Shown one piece after another: positions 28,433-36,569 of a stretch of 38,560 bases of DNA. Source of the stretch: Caryophanales bacterium UBA3631 (GTDB lineage: Bacteria > Bacillota_I > Bacilli_A > RF39 > UBA660); NCBI GenBank assembly GCA_002374055.1, contig DFLA01000017.1, positions 1-38,560 of the forward strand. Reading direction: 5' to 3'. The notes beneath the pieces are model-generated. The model made no database searches, was not told the origin of the DNA, and saw only the letters and a list, made by a program, of their open reading frames with translations. A program made the position numbers and the translations under genes. Each line of letters starts with the position of its first letter. Position 1 is the stretch's first letter.

Positions 28433-29267
28433 ATTTTTGTTGTTTTTGGTATGCAGATATTACGTTTTTCATTAGCATTGCTACTGTCATTGGACCTACT
28501 CCTCCTGGAACAGGAGTTATTTTTTCTACTTTTGATTTTACGTTGTTGAAATCGACGTCTCCATATAGTTTTCCATCTTCTTTATTTATTCCAACGTCTA
28601 TTACGATTGCTCCTTCTTTAACCATATTTTCTTTAATAAAGTGTTTTTTTCCTACTGCTACAACTAGTATGTCTGCATTTTTTGTGTGTTTACTTAGGTT
28701 TTCTGTTTTTGAGTGACAGATTGTTACTGTTGCATTTTTATTTAGCATTAAACCTATTAATGGTTTTCCGACTAAATTGCTTCTTCCAACTATTGTTACG
28801 TTTTTTCCTTCTAGGTTTATGTTTTCTTTTTCTATTAGTTCCATTATTCCTTGTGGGGTACATGATATTAAGCATGGTTTATTATTAAATAGTTTTCCTA
28901 AGTTGATATCTGTTAACCCATCAACGTCTTTATTACGTGCTATATAGTTTATTAATTTATCTGGATTGAATCCTTCTGGAAGTGGCAATTGTAATAGTAT
29001 TCCGTGAACGTAATCATCGTTGTTTAGTTCTAGTATTTTATTTATTACTTCTATTTCTTTTGTTTCTGCTGTAAACTTTATATGTTTAAAATATATTCCT
29101 ATTTCGTTACATGCTTTTTCTTTTGCTTTTATATATGTATTGCTTGCTGGGTCATCTCCTATTTGGATAACTGCCAAGCATGGTTTTATCATATAGTGTT
29201 TTACTTCTTTTTTTAGTTCTTCTATTATTTCTGCTTTTATTTTTTTTCCGTCTATTATTTTACTCAT
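28431..29267 (-). CDS. folD: methylenetetrahydrofolate dehydrogenase/cyclohydrolase
   Basis: FolD interconverts 5,10-methylene- and 10-formyl-tetrahydrofolate. The 278-residue protein has the family motifs IQIGDDPASNTYIKAKEKAC (35-54), with the catalytic Lys of the YxxxK type. HGILLQLPLPEG follows near 87-98, and the NADP-binding GRSNLVGKPLIGLML near 160. VPGGVGPMTVAMLM closes the C-terminal part. Its ATG lies one base after the stop region of glyA with GAGGTG, so both genes, which act on the same one-carbon pool, are co-expressed. Confidence 0.96.
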   Translation of the reverse strand: MSKIIDGKKIKAEIIEELKKEVKHYMIKPCLAVIQIGDDPASNTYIKAKEKACNEIGIYFKHIKFTAETKEIEVINKILELNNDDYVHGILLQLPLPEGFNPDKLINYIARNKDVDGLTDINLGKLFNNKPCLISCTPQGIMELIEKENINLEGKNVTIVGRSNLVGKPLIGLMLNKNATVTICHSKTENLSKHTKNADILVVAVGKKHFIKENMVKEGAIVIDVGINKEDGKLYGDVDFNNVKSKVEKITPVPGGVGPMTVAMLMKNVISAYQKQQK

Positions 29268-29268
29268 A

Positions 29269-30480
29269 TCACACCTCTAATGGGAATTTTTTTGTTATTT
29301 CTAATACTTGGTTTTTTAGTTTTTCTAGATCTTTTTTGTTTTTTAATGCATATACTATTATATTCCCTATTTCTTTGAATTCTTTTTCTTTTAATCCACG
29401 CGTTGTCATTGCTGGTGATCCTATTCTTATTCCACTTGTAACAAATGGTGATTCTGTATCGTATGGAATTGTATTTTTGTTACATGTTATATTTATTTTA
29501 TCAAGTATTTCTTCTGCTTCTTTTCCTGTTAATCCTATTGATTTAACGTCGACCAAAATTAAGTGGTTATCTGTTCCATTTGAAATTATTCTAAAACCAT
29601 TTTCTTTTAATGTATCTGCTAATACTTTTATATTTTTTAATACTTGTTTTTGATATTCGATAAAGCTTGGTTGTAGTGCTTCATAGAAACATTCTGCTTT
29701 TGCTGCTATTACATGCATTAATGGTCCGCCTTGTATTCCAGGAAATATTGTTTTATTTATTTTTTTTATTATTTCTTCATTATTTGTTAATATTAATCCA
29801 CCTCTTGGGCCTCTTAATGTTTTATGTGTTGTAGATGTGACTACATCTGCATAAGGCACTGGTGATGGGTGAAGTCCTGTTGCTACTAATCCTGCAATAT
29901 GTGCCATATCTACCATAAGGTATGCTCCGCAAGCATCTGCTGCTTCTCTGAATTTTTTGAAATCTATTGTTCTTGAATATGCACTTGCTCCTGCTATTAT
30001 CATTTTTGGTTTTTCGCGTTTTGCTGTTTCTATTAATGCATCATAATCTATTGTTTCTGTTTCTTTATTTACGCTATATGGTATTATTTCGTAATCTATT
30101 CCACTAAAATTTATACTATGTCCATGTGTTAAGTGTCCACCTTGACTAAGATTCATACCCATTACTTTATCACCATGGTTTAAAAGTGCTCTATAAACTG
30201 CCATATTTGCACTTGATCCCGAATGTGGTTGTACGTTTGCGTATTTACATTTAAATAGTTCACATGCATTATTTATTGCTTGTGTTTCTATTTCATCTAT
30301 AAATTGACATCCTCCATAATATCTTTTGTTTGGATATCCTTCTGCATATTTATTTGTTAATATGCTTCCTTGTAATTTTAATATATCTTTTGATACAAAG
30401 TTTTCTGATGCAATTAATTCTATATTGTTATTTTGTCTTTCGTATTCTTTTTTTAATGATTTTTCTATTATACTATCCAT
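29269..30480 (-). CDS. glyA: serine hydroxymethyltransferase
   Basis: GlyA converts serine and tetrahydrofolate to glycine and methylene-tetrahydrofolate, the substrate of the downstream folD. The 403-residue protein shows [14 protein letters not shown] (22-35), [33 protein letters not shown], and [13 protein letters not shown] with the PLP Lys near 223. The length is slightly below the 410-420 common in bacteria. The stop is TGA. AGAGGGTGAT precedes the ATG. No glycine riboswitch structure is visible upstream. Confidence 0.96.
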   Translation of the reverse strand: MDSIIEKSLKKEYERQNNNIELIASENFVSKDILKLQGSILTNKYAEGYPNKRYYGGCQFIDEIETQAINNACELFKCKYANVQPHSGSSANMAVYRALLNHGDKVMGMNLSQGGHLTHGHSINFSGIDYEIIPYSVNKETETIDYDALIETAKREKPKMIIAGASAYSRTIDFKKFREAADACGAYLMVDMAHIAGLVATGLHPSPVPYADVVTSTTHKTLRGPRGGLILTNNEEIIKKINKTIFPGIQGGPLMHVIAAKAECFYEALQPSFIEYQKQVLKNIKVLADTLKENGFRIISNGTDNHLILVDVKSIGLTGKEAEEILDKINITCNKNTIPYDTESPFVTSGIRIGSPAMTTRGLKEKEFKEIGNIIVYALKNKKDLEKLKNQVLEITKKFPLEV

Positions 30481-30519
30481 CTTATCACCCTCTATTTTTA
30501 TTATATAAGATTTGTATTC

Positions 30520-30546
30520 AAAAAAAAAGTATTTATTAATACTTTT
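30520..30546 (-). terminator. intrinsic terminator of the LCP/DUF3267 unit
   Basis: On the minus strand AAGTATT pairs with AATACTT across AATA, followed by a T tract just after the DUF3267-like stop. Confidence 0.7.
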
Positions 30547-31164
30547 TTAATTTTTATTGTCTATCCAATAAGAATGGTTTCCATAGTTAAATATTTTTCC
30601 ACCTTTAGGTACTTGTTTAAGTGTATTATATATTTCTATAATGTTTAATGCTGTGATTACGCATGCTAATAAAGATATTATTATCAATAATTTTGTAATC
30701 TTTATTGGGATAATTCCCATAGTTATAATTGATAATATATATGGGATAACTAATAATATTATTATTGGTATAAGGCATATTATTATATATCTCTTTTTTG
30801 ATATTAGACTATTACTTATAAGTACTAGTGCTAAATCCTTTTTTATTAAATAAAAATCTTTGCTTGCTTTAATTGGGTATGATAATACAATTATTATTTC
30901 GTAAATTAATGCTAATGGTATAATTAAAAGTATGCCAGATAAATCTATTAGATGAAATTCTAATTCTACATTTTTTAAGTCAGCAACTATTAATGCACTT
31001 AGCATAATTATAATAACTGCAGTGAACATAATTTTTTCACTTTTTTTTATGTGTTCCTTCATTGTTTTTTCTTCGTTAAACATAACGCTATTTTTATATA
31101 ATTTTGTATTTTTCTTTAGTTCTTCTTCGTTTTTACATATTCCTTTAAATCTTATATTTAACAT
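30547..31164 (-). CDS. DUF3267-like membrane protein lacking the zinc motif
   Basis: The 205-residue protein has about four membrane helices (near 45-63, 72-95, 124-145 and 150-172). It ends with TLKQVPKGGKIFNYGNHSYW, like the C-terminal motif of DUF3267 putative zincins. Those proteins carry HEXXH in an early helix; here the corresponding place reads YEIIIVLSYP, so both histidines are replaced and zinc catalysis is unlikely. It lies eight bases after the LCP gene on the same strand and probably shares its transcript. The DUF3267 call is by recollection of the C-terminal pattern. It could be a pseudoenzyme or scaffold. Confidence 0.6.
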   Translation of the reverse strand: MLNIRFKGICKNEEELKKNTKLYKNSVMFNEEKTMKEHIKKSEKIMFTAVIIIMLSALIVADLKNVELEFHLIDLSGILLIIPLALIYEIIIVLSYPIKASKDFYLIKKDLALVLISNSLISKKRYIIICLIPIIILLVIPYILSIITMGIIPIKITKLLIIISLLACVITALNIIEIYNTLKQVPKGGKIFNYGNHSYWIDNKN

Positions 31165-31172
31165 ATTATCCT

Positions 31173-32924
31173 CTATTCGACTGTAGTTTCAGATTTTTTG
31201 TTTGATCCTTGTACTAATTCTTGATTTTCTTCAGGTTCTTCAACTGGTTTGATTGGTTCTTCAGTGTTTTCTGGTTCTTCAGGCTCATTTGGTTCTTCTG
31301 GGTCTATAGTTGGATCTTCTGTTTTTGTTTCTATTGGTTCTTCTTGTTCTATTATTTGTTCTGTTTTTGGTTCTTCAATTTGAACTATTTCTTGTGGTGC
31401 TGAATATTCATACATCCATTGTGGAGTTCCTTGTGAAGGTATATTTACGTTTCCTGTGTTTTCTACATAGCTGCTTTCTAATGTTTGATCGTTTAGGACG
31501 TTTTTTATTCTTTCTTTTGCTTGTGCTACTGAGTCTTCATCTGGAACCATTACGTATAGTAATTCCCAACTGTATGAATATGTGTAGCCACTTCCATCAT
31601 ATCCATCAAGATTTTGTGATGTTATGTTCCATTTTGCCATATCGTTTATTTGATTTTTTATTATTTTTGTTATTTCTTCTGTTTTCATATTTGTTTGAAA
31701 ACTACCTTCTAATGAGCTTAATAGACTTGTATATTTTGTTAGTATTTCTTTGGAACATGCTTTTTCTATCATTGCGCTTATTAATGCTTGTTGGTTTTGT
31801 CCTCTTGTTCTATCTCCACCTGGAACCGTTTTTCTTGTTCTAGCAAAGTCTAGTGCTTGTGAACCGTTTACTTTATTAAATCCTTTTTGGAATATTGTTC
31901 CTTCATATCCTGTGAATGAATATTCTGAATATACGTCAACTCCACCTAATGCATCTATTATATTTTGTACTGATGAAAAGTTTACTTTTACGTAGTAGTT
32001 TATTTCTGTATCTAGTAGGTTTTCTATTGTTTTTATTGATTTATCTATTCCATATATTCCAGCGTGTGTTAGTTTGTCTTTTGAGCCTGTATCTGCTAAG
32101 TCTACATAGTAGTCTCTTGGTATTGATGTTAATAATACTTGATGTGTTTTTGGATTTATTGTTGCGACTATATTAACGTCACTTCTTGATACTGATTCAA
32201 TACTACCATATGTATCTATTCCTGATATGTATATATTAAATGGTTCTTTATTTACGTTTACGTTTTTTACTATGTCGTTTGTTTTTGTTTTTATTTCTAT
32301 TTTGTATATTACTTCTGTTTTTTCGTTGAAGTCTTGATTTTTTTCTTCTATTAATGTTCTATGTGATTCTTCTATTAAAATTGCGTCTGTTTCTTCGCTA
32401 TATAGGTCATCTACTAATTCTTGATAGTTGTTTTTTAGTTCTTTTATTGGTGTTATTACTTCTTCTAGCTTTTGTAATGCTTGGTCTACTGCTTGATTTT
32501 CTTGTTTATAATAACTTATTTGTTTTGCATCTAATTCATTAATTTCTTTATATCTATCTTTTAATACGATTACTGAATAGTTTTCTATGTGATAACCTGA
32601 ATCTACTATATTATCTAGGAATCTAAATGTTTTATTCAAATATATTAGTACGAATGCTAGTAGTATTGATTCTAATACTGATAATACTGTAATTGGAATT
32701 TTGATTTTATTTTTTATTGGTTTTTTCTTTATTTTTTTCTTAATTATTAATATTGAAAATAGCCCGCTTGTTAGCATTAATGATAGTAATACTGGTAAAA
32801 AATATTTTAATGGTAATATGTCATATTTTTTTAGTAATAGTATTGTTGTTAGGGCTAACCAATCTAAAATTATTATTGCTATTTTTGAAAAAATTTTAAA
32901 TTTATTTTTTTTAATTTTGTTCAT
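31173..32924 (-). CDS. LytR-CpsA-Psr (LCP) family wall-polymer ligase
   Basis: LCP proteins transfer glycopolymers such as teichoic acid or capsule from lipid carriers to peptidoglycan. The 583-residue protein has three N-terminal membrane helices (about 12-110), a coiled or helical stalk, then the LCP domain (about 235-440). That domain has INIVATINPKTHQVLLTSIPRDYYVDL, DKLTHAGIYGID, and ALDFARTRKTVPGGDRTRGQNQQ with the Arg and Asp ligands. A long Pro/Glu/Thr-rich acidic tail of about 80 residues follows, probably wall-spanning. AGGAGG precedes the ATG. A second LCP gene is at 37943-38560. Confidence 0.92.
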   Translation of the reverse strand: MNKIKKNKFKIFSKIAIIILDWLALTTILLLKKYDILPLKYFLPVLLSLMLTSGLFSILIIKKKIKKKPIKNKIKIPITVLSVLESILLAFVLIYLNKTFRFLDNIVDSGYHIENYSVIVLKDRYKEINELDAKQISYYKQENQAVDQALQKLEEVITPIKELKNNYQELVDDLYSEETDAILIEESHRTLIEEKNQDFNEKTEVIYKIEIKTKTNDIVKNVNVNKEPFNIYISGIDTYGSIESVSRSDVNIVATINPKTHQVLLTSIPRDYYVDLADTGSKDKLTHAGIYGIDKSIKTIENLLDTEINYYVKVNFSSVQNIIDALGGVDVYSEYSFTGYEGTIFQKGFNKVNGSQALDFARTRKTVPGGDRTRGQNQQALISAMIEKACSKEILTKYTSLLSSLEGSFQTNMKTEEITKIIKNQINDMAKWNITSQNLDGYDGSGYTYSYSWELLYVMVPDEDSVAQAKERIKNVLNDQTLESSYVENTGNVNIPSQGTPQWMYEYSAPQEIVQIEEPKTEQIIEQEEPIETKTEDPTIDPEEPNEPEEPENTEEPIKPVEEPEENQELVQGSNKKSETTVE

Positions 32925-32984
32925 GACATCTGCCTCCTATTTTATACATATTACATTATACAATAAATTTCTTATTTCGACAAT

Positions 32985-33503
32985 TTATTTTTTATAAAAC
33001 ACATGTATAGTTTGCGCAAATGTTTTTATTATTGTTGTACTTTTTTTTATTGCTGTTTGTTTTCCTAATGCTTTTCCTCCTATTGTTAGGGATGCTATTA
33101 TTGATGTTGTAATAAGATTTGTTAATAGTAAGTTTAAGTTATATTTTGTTGATAGTGTTGCTGCTATTATAACTCCTGCACTTCCTGATATTATTCCACA
33201 TATATCTCCTATTACGTCGTTACAAAATGATGATACTTTTGATTGATTTTTGATTAGTTTTATTGCTGTTTTTGCGTAATTAATTTTTTTTGAGTTCATT
33301 GAGTGGAATGGTTTTATATCACATGTTGTTACTGCTACTCCTACCATGTCAAAAATTATTCCTATTATTATAAATAATATTAGTATTATTATGCTTGTTA
33401 TTAGATTTACTTTTGGCATTATTGTTTCTGATCCTAATGAGAATGTGAATGATATTATAAATGCCATTATTATTATTTTTATTGTCCAATTGTCTTTTTT
33501 CAT
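32985..33503 (-). CDS. OapA-like (DUF21-related) membrane protein
   Basis: The 172-residue protein has four predicted helices. It contains IGIIFDMVGVAVTTCDIKPFHSM (about 47-69), KTAIKLIKNQSKVSSFCNDVIGDICGIISGSAG and a closing GKALGKQTAIKKS segment. This is the family usually labelled CorB-like or DUF21-like, to which the OLE-associated protein OapA of Bacillus halodurans belongs. OapA is a four-helix membrane protein that binds OLE RNA and is tied to magnesium and ethanol stress. The structured RNA directly upstream on the same strand supports that identity. The start is the ATG at 33503, because GAAAGGA sits just before it; a TTG five codons upstream is in the RBS. Confidence 0.75.
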   Translation of the reverse strand: MKKDNWTIKIIIMAFIISFTFSLGSETIMPKVNLITSIIILILFIIIGIIFDMVGVAVTTCDIKPFHSMNSKKINYAKTAIKLIKNQSKVSSFCNDVIGDICGIISGSAGVIIAATLSTKYNLNLLLTNLITTSIIASLTIGGKALGKQTAIKKSTTIIKTFAQTIHVFYKK

Positions 33504-33534
33504 GTTATTTCCTTTCAAAAAAAAATGGCTATTA

Positions 33535-34101
33535 ATATAGTCAACTTTATGTCTTAGGTCAAGTTGGTTTTCCCCATCTTCTACTTACCGTTACCAGTTG
33601 AGCGGTTCCCCTTTAAAGAAGATGATGTGTTGTCACCAATCACATGACTTGATTGCCACTTAGTACATACTGCAATACTATATTAATCGCACTCTAGGAG
33701 TTTTCCTCGTAAACTTTTCTATTAGTAGTTCTTTTTTGCAAGATAAGTTTCATAATGCGTTAGTTAAATAGTTCTAGCTATTAACTGTTTAACCTGCCAT
33801 TAATCCCCATATCTCACTCAAGACAAGCTACGCTATCCGTAGTTTCACCACGTGATAGGTTTAATCCTAAGTCGTATAAAGTCCATCAACTTTCGTGTAT
33901 AGGCTTTACACAAGTTTAGGTCTCCCTGATTAGTGGGTCGTTATCGTATGCCATTACGAGCGCCCATTAATCATTCCTTCCAGCACTCACCCCAAACTGG
34001 GCGTAAGAAGCAAGCACCACAAGTTTCATCGATATGCTCTTTGACGGATTTTTAGCCCCGCCTTCTTAATAGAATTGTTGACTAGAATAATGTGCCATCA
34101 C
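33535..34101 (-). ncRNA. putative OLE RNA (ornate large extremophilic RNA)
   Basis: This stretch of about 565 nt is noncoding in all frames, yet is clearly richer in G+C than anything around it. Ends pair: TAGTCAAC (33538-33545) with GTTGACTA (34077-34084). Internal stems include an 11-pair helix 33927-33937/33963-33973, 33763-33773/33783-33793 (10 of 11), 33575-33582/33617-33624, 33828-33832/33838-33842, 33895-33899/33907-33911 and 33944-33948/33954-33958. It is transcribed toward the OapA-like gene from a perfect promoter. Size, single-copy placement and the OapA-like neighbour fit OLE, which complexes with OapA at the membrane. I cannot match the OLE consensus from memory. Other large RNAs (ROOL, GOLLD) are alternatives but do not adjoin OapA. 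Confidence 0.7.
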
Positions 34102-34108
34102 TACTAAT

Positions 34109-34137
34109 AATATACCATATTTTTTTAAATATGTCAA
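34109..34137 (-). promoter_or_regulatory. sigma-A promoter of the structured RNA
   Basis: On the minus strand a perfect TTGACA (34132-34137), a 17-base spacer and TATATT (34109-34114). Transcription is predicted to start near 34101, at the edge of the structured region. Confidence 0.8.
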
Positions 34138-34159
34138 ATTTACACTTTTTTTGTGAGTT

Positions 34160-34264
34160 TTATTTATTTTTTTCTTGACTTTTTTTGTTATCGCTAATTG
34201 AAGCTATTTTAAGCATATTCCAGATGATTATTAATATTATAATTAATATAATCACTATTATCAT
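34160..34264 (-). CDS. possible 34-residue membrane peptide
   Basis: The frame reads MIIVIILIIILIIIWNMLKIA then a polar tail, SDNKKSQEKNK, a plausible single-helix membrane peptide. The frame continues upstream to about 34330 without a start codon (KALTVKITDAENCN), and no ribosome binding site precedes the ATG, though AAAGGAAT lies about 45 bases earlier. It may be a remnant of a slightly larger gene. Confidence 0.3.
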   Translation of the reverse strand: MIIVIILIIILIIIWNMLKIASISDNKKSQEKNK

Positions 34265-34381
34265 ATTACAATTTTCTGCATCAGTTATTTTTACTGTTAG
34301 TGCTTTTATTCCTTTCTTTAGTTTATCTTTATAATAATTATATCTAATTTATTTTAATTTTTCTATATATATTAAAAGAAA

Positions 34382-35122
34382 TTAGTAATTTCTACTAATT
34401 TCTTTATTTTCTATTATTTTTTTAGGATTTATATTTGTTAGTTCTATAAATCTTTCTTCTCCTGTTATTTTTTTTATTTTTTTTCTTATTTTATCTATAT
34501 TTAGGTATATTTTATTGTTTGGATAGTGTATATCTGTTGCGAGAAAATCTATTAAGTCTTTTTTTAATAGTTTTTTGATTGTTTTTTGTGGTCCACTACC
34601 ATATATTCCTATTATACTTCCATAGTTTGATTGTAATAGTGCTCCTTCTTCTATCCATTCTAGTACAAGATTCGGATTTTTTTCTACGTAATCGTATCTT
34701 TCTGGATGTGCGATTATTGGAATTATTCCTTTGATTTTTAACTCATATATTATATTGTTTATATCATTTGGTTTTTCATTCATTGGGAATTCTATTAATA
34801 GGTATTTTGAGTTGTTTATTTTTGCTATTTCTTGTTTTTTTATTAGTTCTTCTATATTATTATTAATAAAAACTTCGTTTCCTAAATATAGGTTTATTTT
34901 TATGTTTTGTTTTTTTAATTCTTTTTTTAAGTTATTAAGTATATTTTCTTTATCTATATTATTTGTTTTGTATTTTGAGTTTTCAATATAATGAGGGGTT
35001 ACCACTATATCGGTAAACCCCATCTTTATATGTTCTTTTATTATATTTATACTTTCTTCTAATGACTTGCTTCCGTCATCTATACCATATAGTATGTGTG
35101 AATGTATATCGATACTATCCAT
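34382..35122 (-). CDS. CpsB/YwqE-type PHP-domain tyrosine phosphatase
   Basis: The 246-residue protein begins MDSIDIHSHILYGIDDGSKS (His6/His8 metal ligands), the manganese-dependent PHP phosphatase start of the CpsB/YwqE family. VVTPHYI follows near residue 40, PIIAHPERY (165-173) and LATDIHYPN near 205 complete the metal site. These enzymes remove phosphate from the tyrosine tail of the CpsD kinase, encoded immediately upstream here. The ATG lies within the last codons of that kinase (eight-base overlap), so the pair is co-translated. Together they control exopolysaccharide or capsule chain length. Confidence 0.92.
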   Translation of the reverse strand: MDSIDIHSHILYGIDDGSKSLEESINIIKEHIKMGFTDIVVTPHYIENSKYKTNNIDKENILNNLKKELKKQNIKINLYLGNEVFINNNIEELIKKQEIAKINNSKYLLIEFPMNEKPNDINNIIYELKIKGIIPIIAHPERYDYVEKNPNLVLEWIEEGALLQSNYGSIIGIYGSGPQKTIKKLLKKDLIDFLATDIHYPNNKIYLNIDKIRKKIKKITGEERFIELTNINPKKIIENKEISRNY

Positions 35123-36458
35123 AGTAATGTCCGTAGTATTTGTTATATGATCCTTTTGTTTTATTTATTACTATACCTGCAATTTCTGCATCAACGTTTT
35201 CAAGTGATGTTTTTGTTTTTTGTAATAATTCTGTTGGTGTTACTCCTGCAGCGCATACTATAATAGCTTTATTTACTAAGTTTGCCATTATAAGTGAGTC
35301 TGGTAATCCGTTTATTGGTACACAGTCAAATATAACATAATCGTATTCTTGTTCTAATATAGATATAAGTTTTTTATTTGCTTCTGAGTTTAATAATTCA
35401 CTTGGATTTGGAGGTATCATACCAGATGGAATTATTGAAAGATTTTCAATATTTGTTTTTTTAATATATTTTTTGTAGTTCTTTTCTACATTATCTATTA
35501 ATAAGTTTGATAGTCCTTTGCTGTTACTGATTTCAAATATTTTATGAAGTCTTCCTTTTCTCATGTCACAGTCAATCATTATAACTTTTGATCCGTCTTG
35601 TGCGAATGCTGTTGCAAGGTTTGCTGTTGTGAATGATTTTCCTTCTCCTGGCATTGATGATGTAATCATTATTTTTTTCATTTGTTTATCTACGTTTGAG
35701 AATTGAAGGTTTGTTCTAATAGTTCTTAATCCTTCACTTATTGGTGATTTTGGATCGTTATGTACTATTAAGTCTTTTTCTTTTCCTTCTTTTTTCTTTG
35801 TTACAAGTGGTACGTTACCTAATACTGGTAAGTTTGTTTTTTCTTGTACTTGTTCTTGATCTTTTACAGTGTTATCAAAGTAGAATAGCATGAAAATTAT
35901 CATTAGTGATAGTGCTAATGCACCACCGTTTATCATAATCATTTCTTTGCTGTTTGATTCATTTGCTGCTGCTAGTGGTACAAGTGCTTTATCTACTAAT
36001 CCTAAGTTACTGATTTTGTATAATGATTCTATTTCTTTACTAAATGCATTTCCTATTGTTTCTGCTACTTTTTTTGCCATTTCTGGATCTTTATTTGATA
36101 CTGTTATTTTTATCATTGATGAAGTTCCAACTTGCTCAACTGATATTTTTTTAGCTAAGCTTGATGGTGTTTCATCTAAATTAAGTTCTTGTATTACTTT
36201 TTCTAGGATATTTCTACTTTTAATTATTTCTTTATATGTTGCGATTAGTTTTTCGTTTAGTGTTACTTCGCTTGTAGTAATTCCTTCTTTATTTGAGTCT
36301 GATATTAATACGTATGTTGTTGATGATTTGTATATTGGTTTTTTTATTGCTTGTGTGTAGATTATAGATGTTGTTAAAGATAGTACAAGTGCTATTCCTA
36401 CAATCCATATTTTTTCTTTCATATATTGTAATAGTTCTTTTATATTAATCTCTTCCAT
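35115..36458 (-). CDS. Wzz/CpsD-type polysaccharide co-polymerase tyrosine autokinase
   Basis: The 447-residue protein fuses a Wzz chain-length domain (residues 1-185, with one helix near 20-40 and another near 180-200) to a BY-kinase. Walker A SMPGEGKSFTT lies near residue 270, Walker A' VIMIDCDMRKGR near 300, and a Walker B-like DYVIFDCVP near 375. The C-terminus is a tyrosine cluster, YNKYYGHYYG, the autophosphorylation tail. The fused form is usual in proteobacteria and some Firmicutes; many Gram-positives split it into two genes. GAGGGGG precedes the ATG at 36458. The tail is encoded over the start of the phosphatase gene that acts on it. Confidence 0.92.
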   Translation of the reverse strand: MEEINIKELLQYMKEKIWIVGIALVLSLTTSIIYTQAIKKPIYKSSTTYVLISDSNKEGITTSEVTLNEKLIATYKEIIKSRNILEKVIQELNLDETPSSLAKKISVEQVGTSSMIKITVSNKDPEMAKKVAETIGNAFSKEIESLYKISNLGLVDKALVPLAAANESNSKEMIMINGGALALSLMIIFMLFYFDNTVKDQEQVQEKTNLPVLGNVPLVTKKKEGKEKDLIVHNDPKSPISEGLRTIRTNLQFSNVDKQMKKIMITSSMPGEGKSFTTANLATAFAQDGSKVIMIDCDMRKGRLHKIFEISNSKGLSNLLIDNVEKNYKKYIKKTNIENLSIIPSGMIPPNPSELLNSEANKKLISILEQEYDYVIFDCVPINGLPDSLIMANLVNKAIIVCAAGVTPTELLQKTKTSLENVDAEIAGIVINKTKGSYNKYYGHYYG

Positions 36459-36538
36459 TTGGTTTCCCCCTCTTTTTGATTGTGTATAATAGCACAAAAT
36501 TAATTGTTTGTCAAATTTTTGTTTGCTTTTTATAGAAA

Positions 36539-36565
36539 AACTTGTGAATTCTTTTTTCACAAGTT
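36539..36565 (-). terminator. intrinsic terminator of the AAA/DUF4143 gene
   Basis: A ten-base-pair stem (AACTTGTGAA with TTCACAAGTT) with a seven-base loop, then TTTC on the minus strand. It isolates the ATPase gene from the kinase downstream. Confidence 0.75.
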
Positions 36566-36569
36566 ATTT

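Larger units (their letters stand above)
33504..34381. other. 878-bp stretch without a large gene
   Basis: It holds, right to left, a possible 34-residue membrane peptide, a consensus promoter and the putative OLE RNA, ending in the ribosome binding site of the OapA-like gene. Confidence 0.7.

Noticed and set aside
29269..29271. Use of genetic code 4 (TGA = Trp)
   Set aside because: TGA ends glyA at the normal family length, so it acts as a stop here.
30481..30520. Glycine or folate riboswitch upstream of glyA-folD
   Set aside because: Only about 40-60 bases of A/T-rich sequence lie there, with no conserved pairing elements.
33535..34101. RNase P RNA, tmRNA, or a group I or group II intron as identity for the structured RNA
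   Set aside because: The RNase P core GAGGAAAGTCC is not present, there is no tRNA-like T-arm or CCA end, and no domain V-like or intron-core motifs were found.
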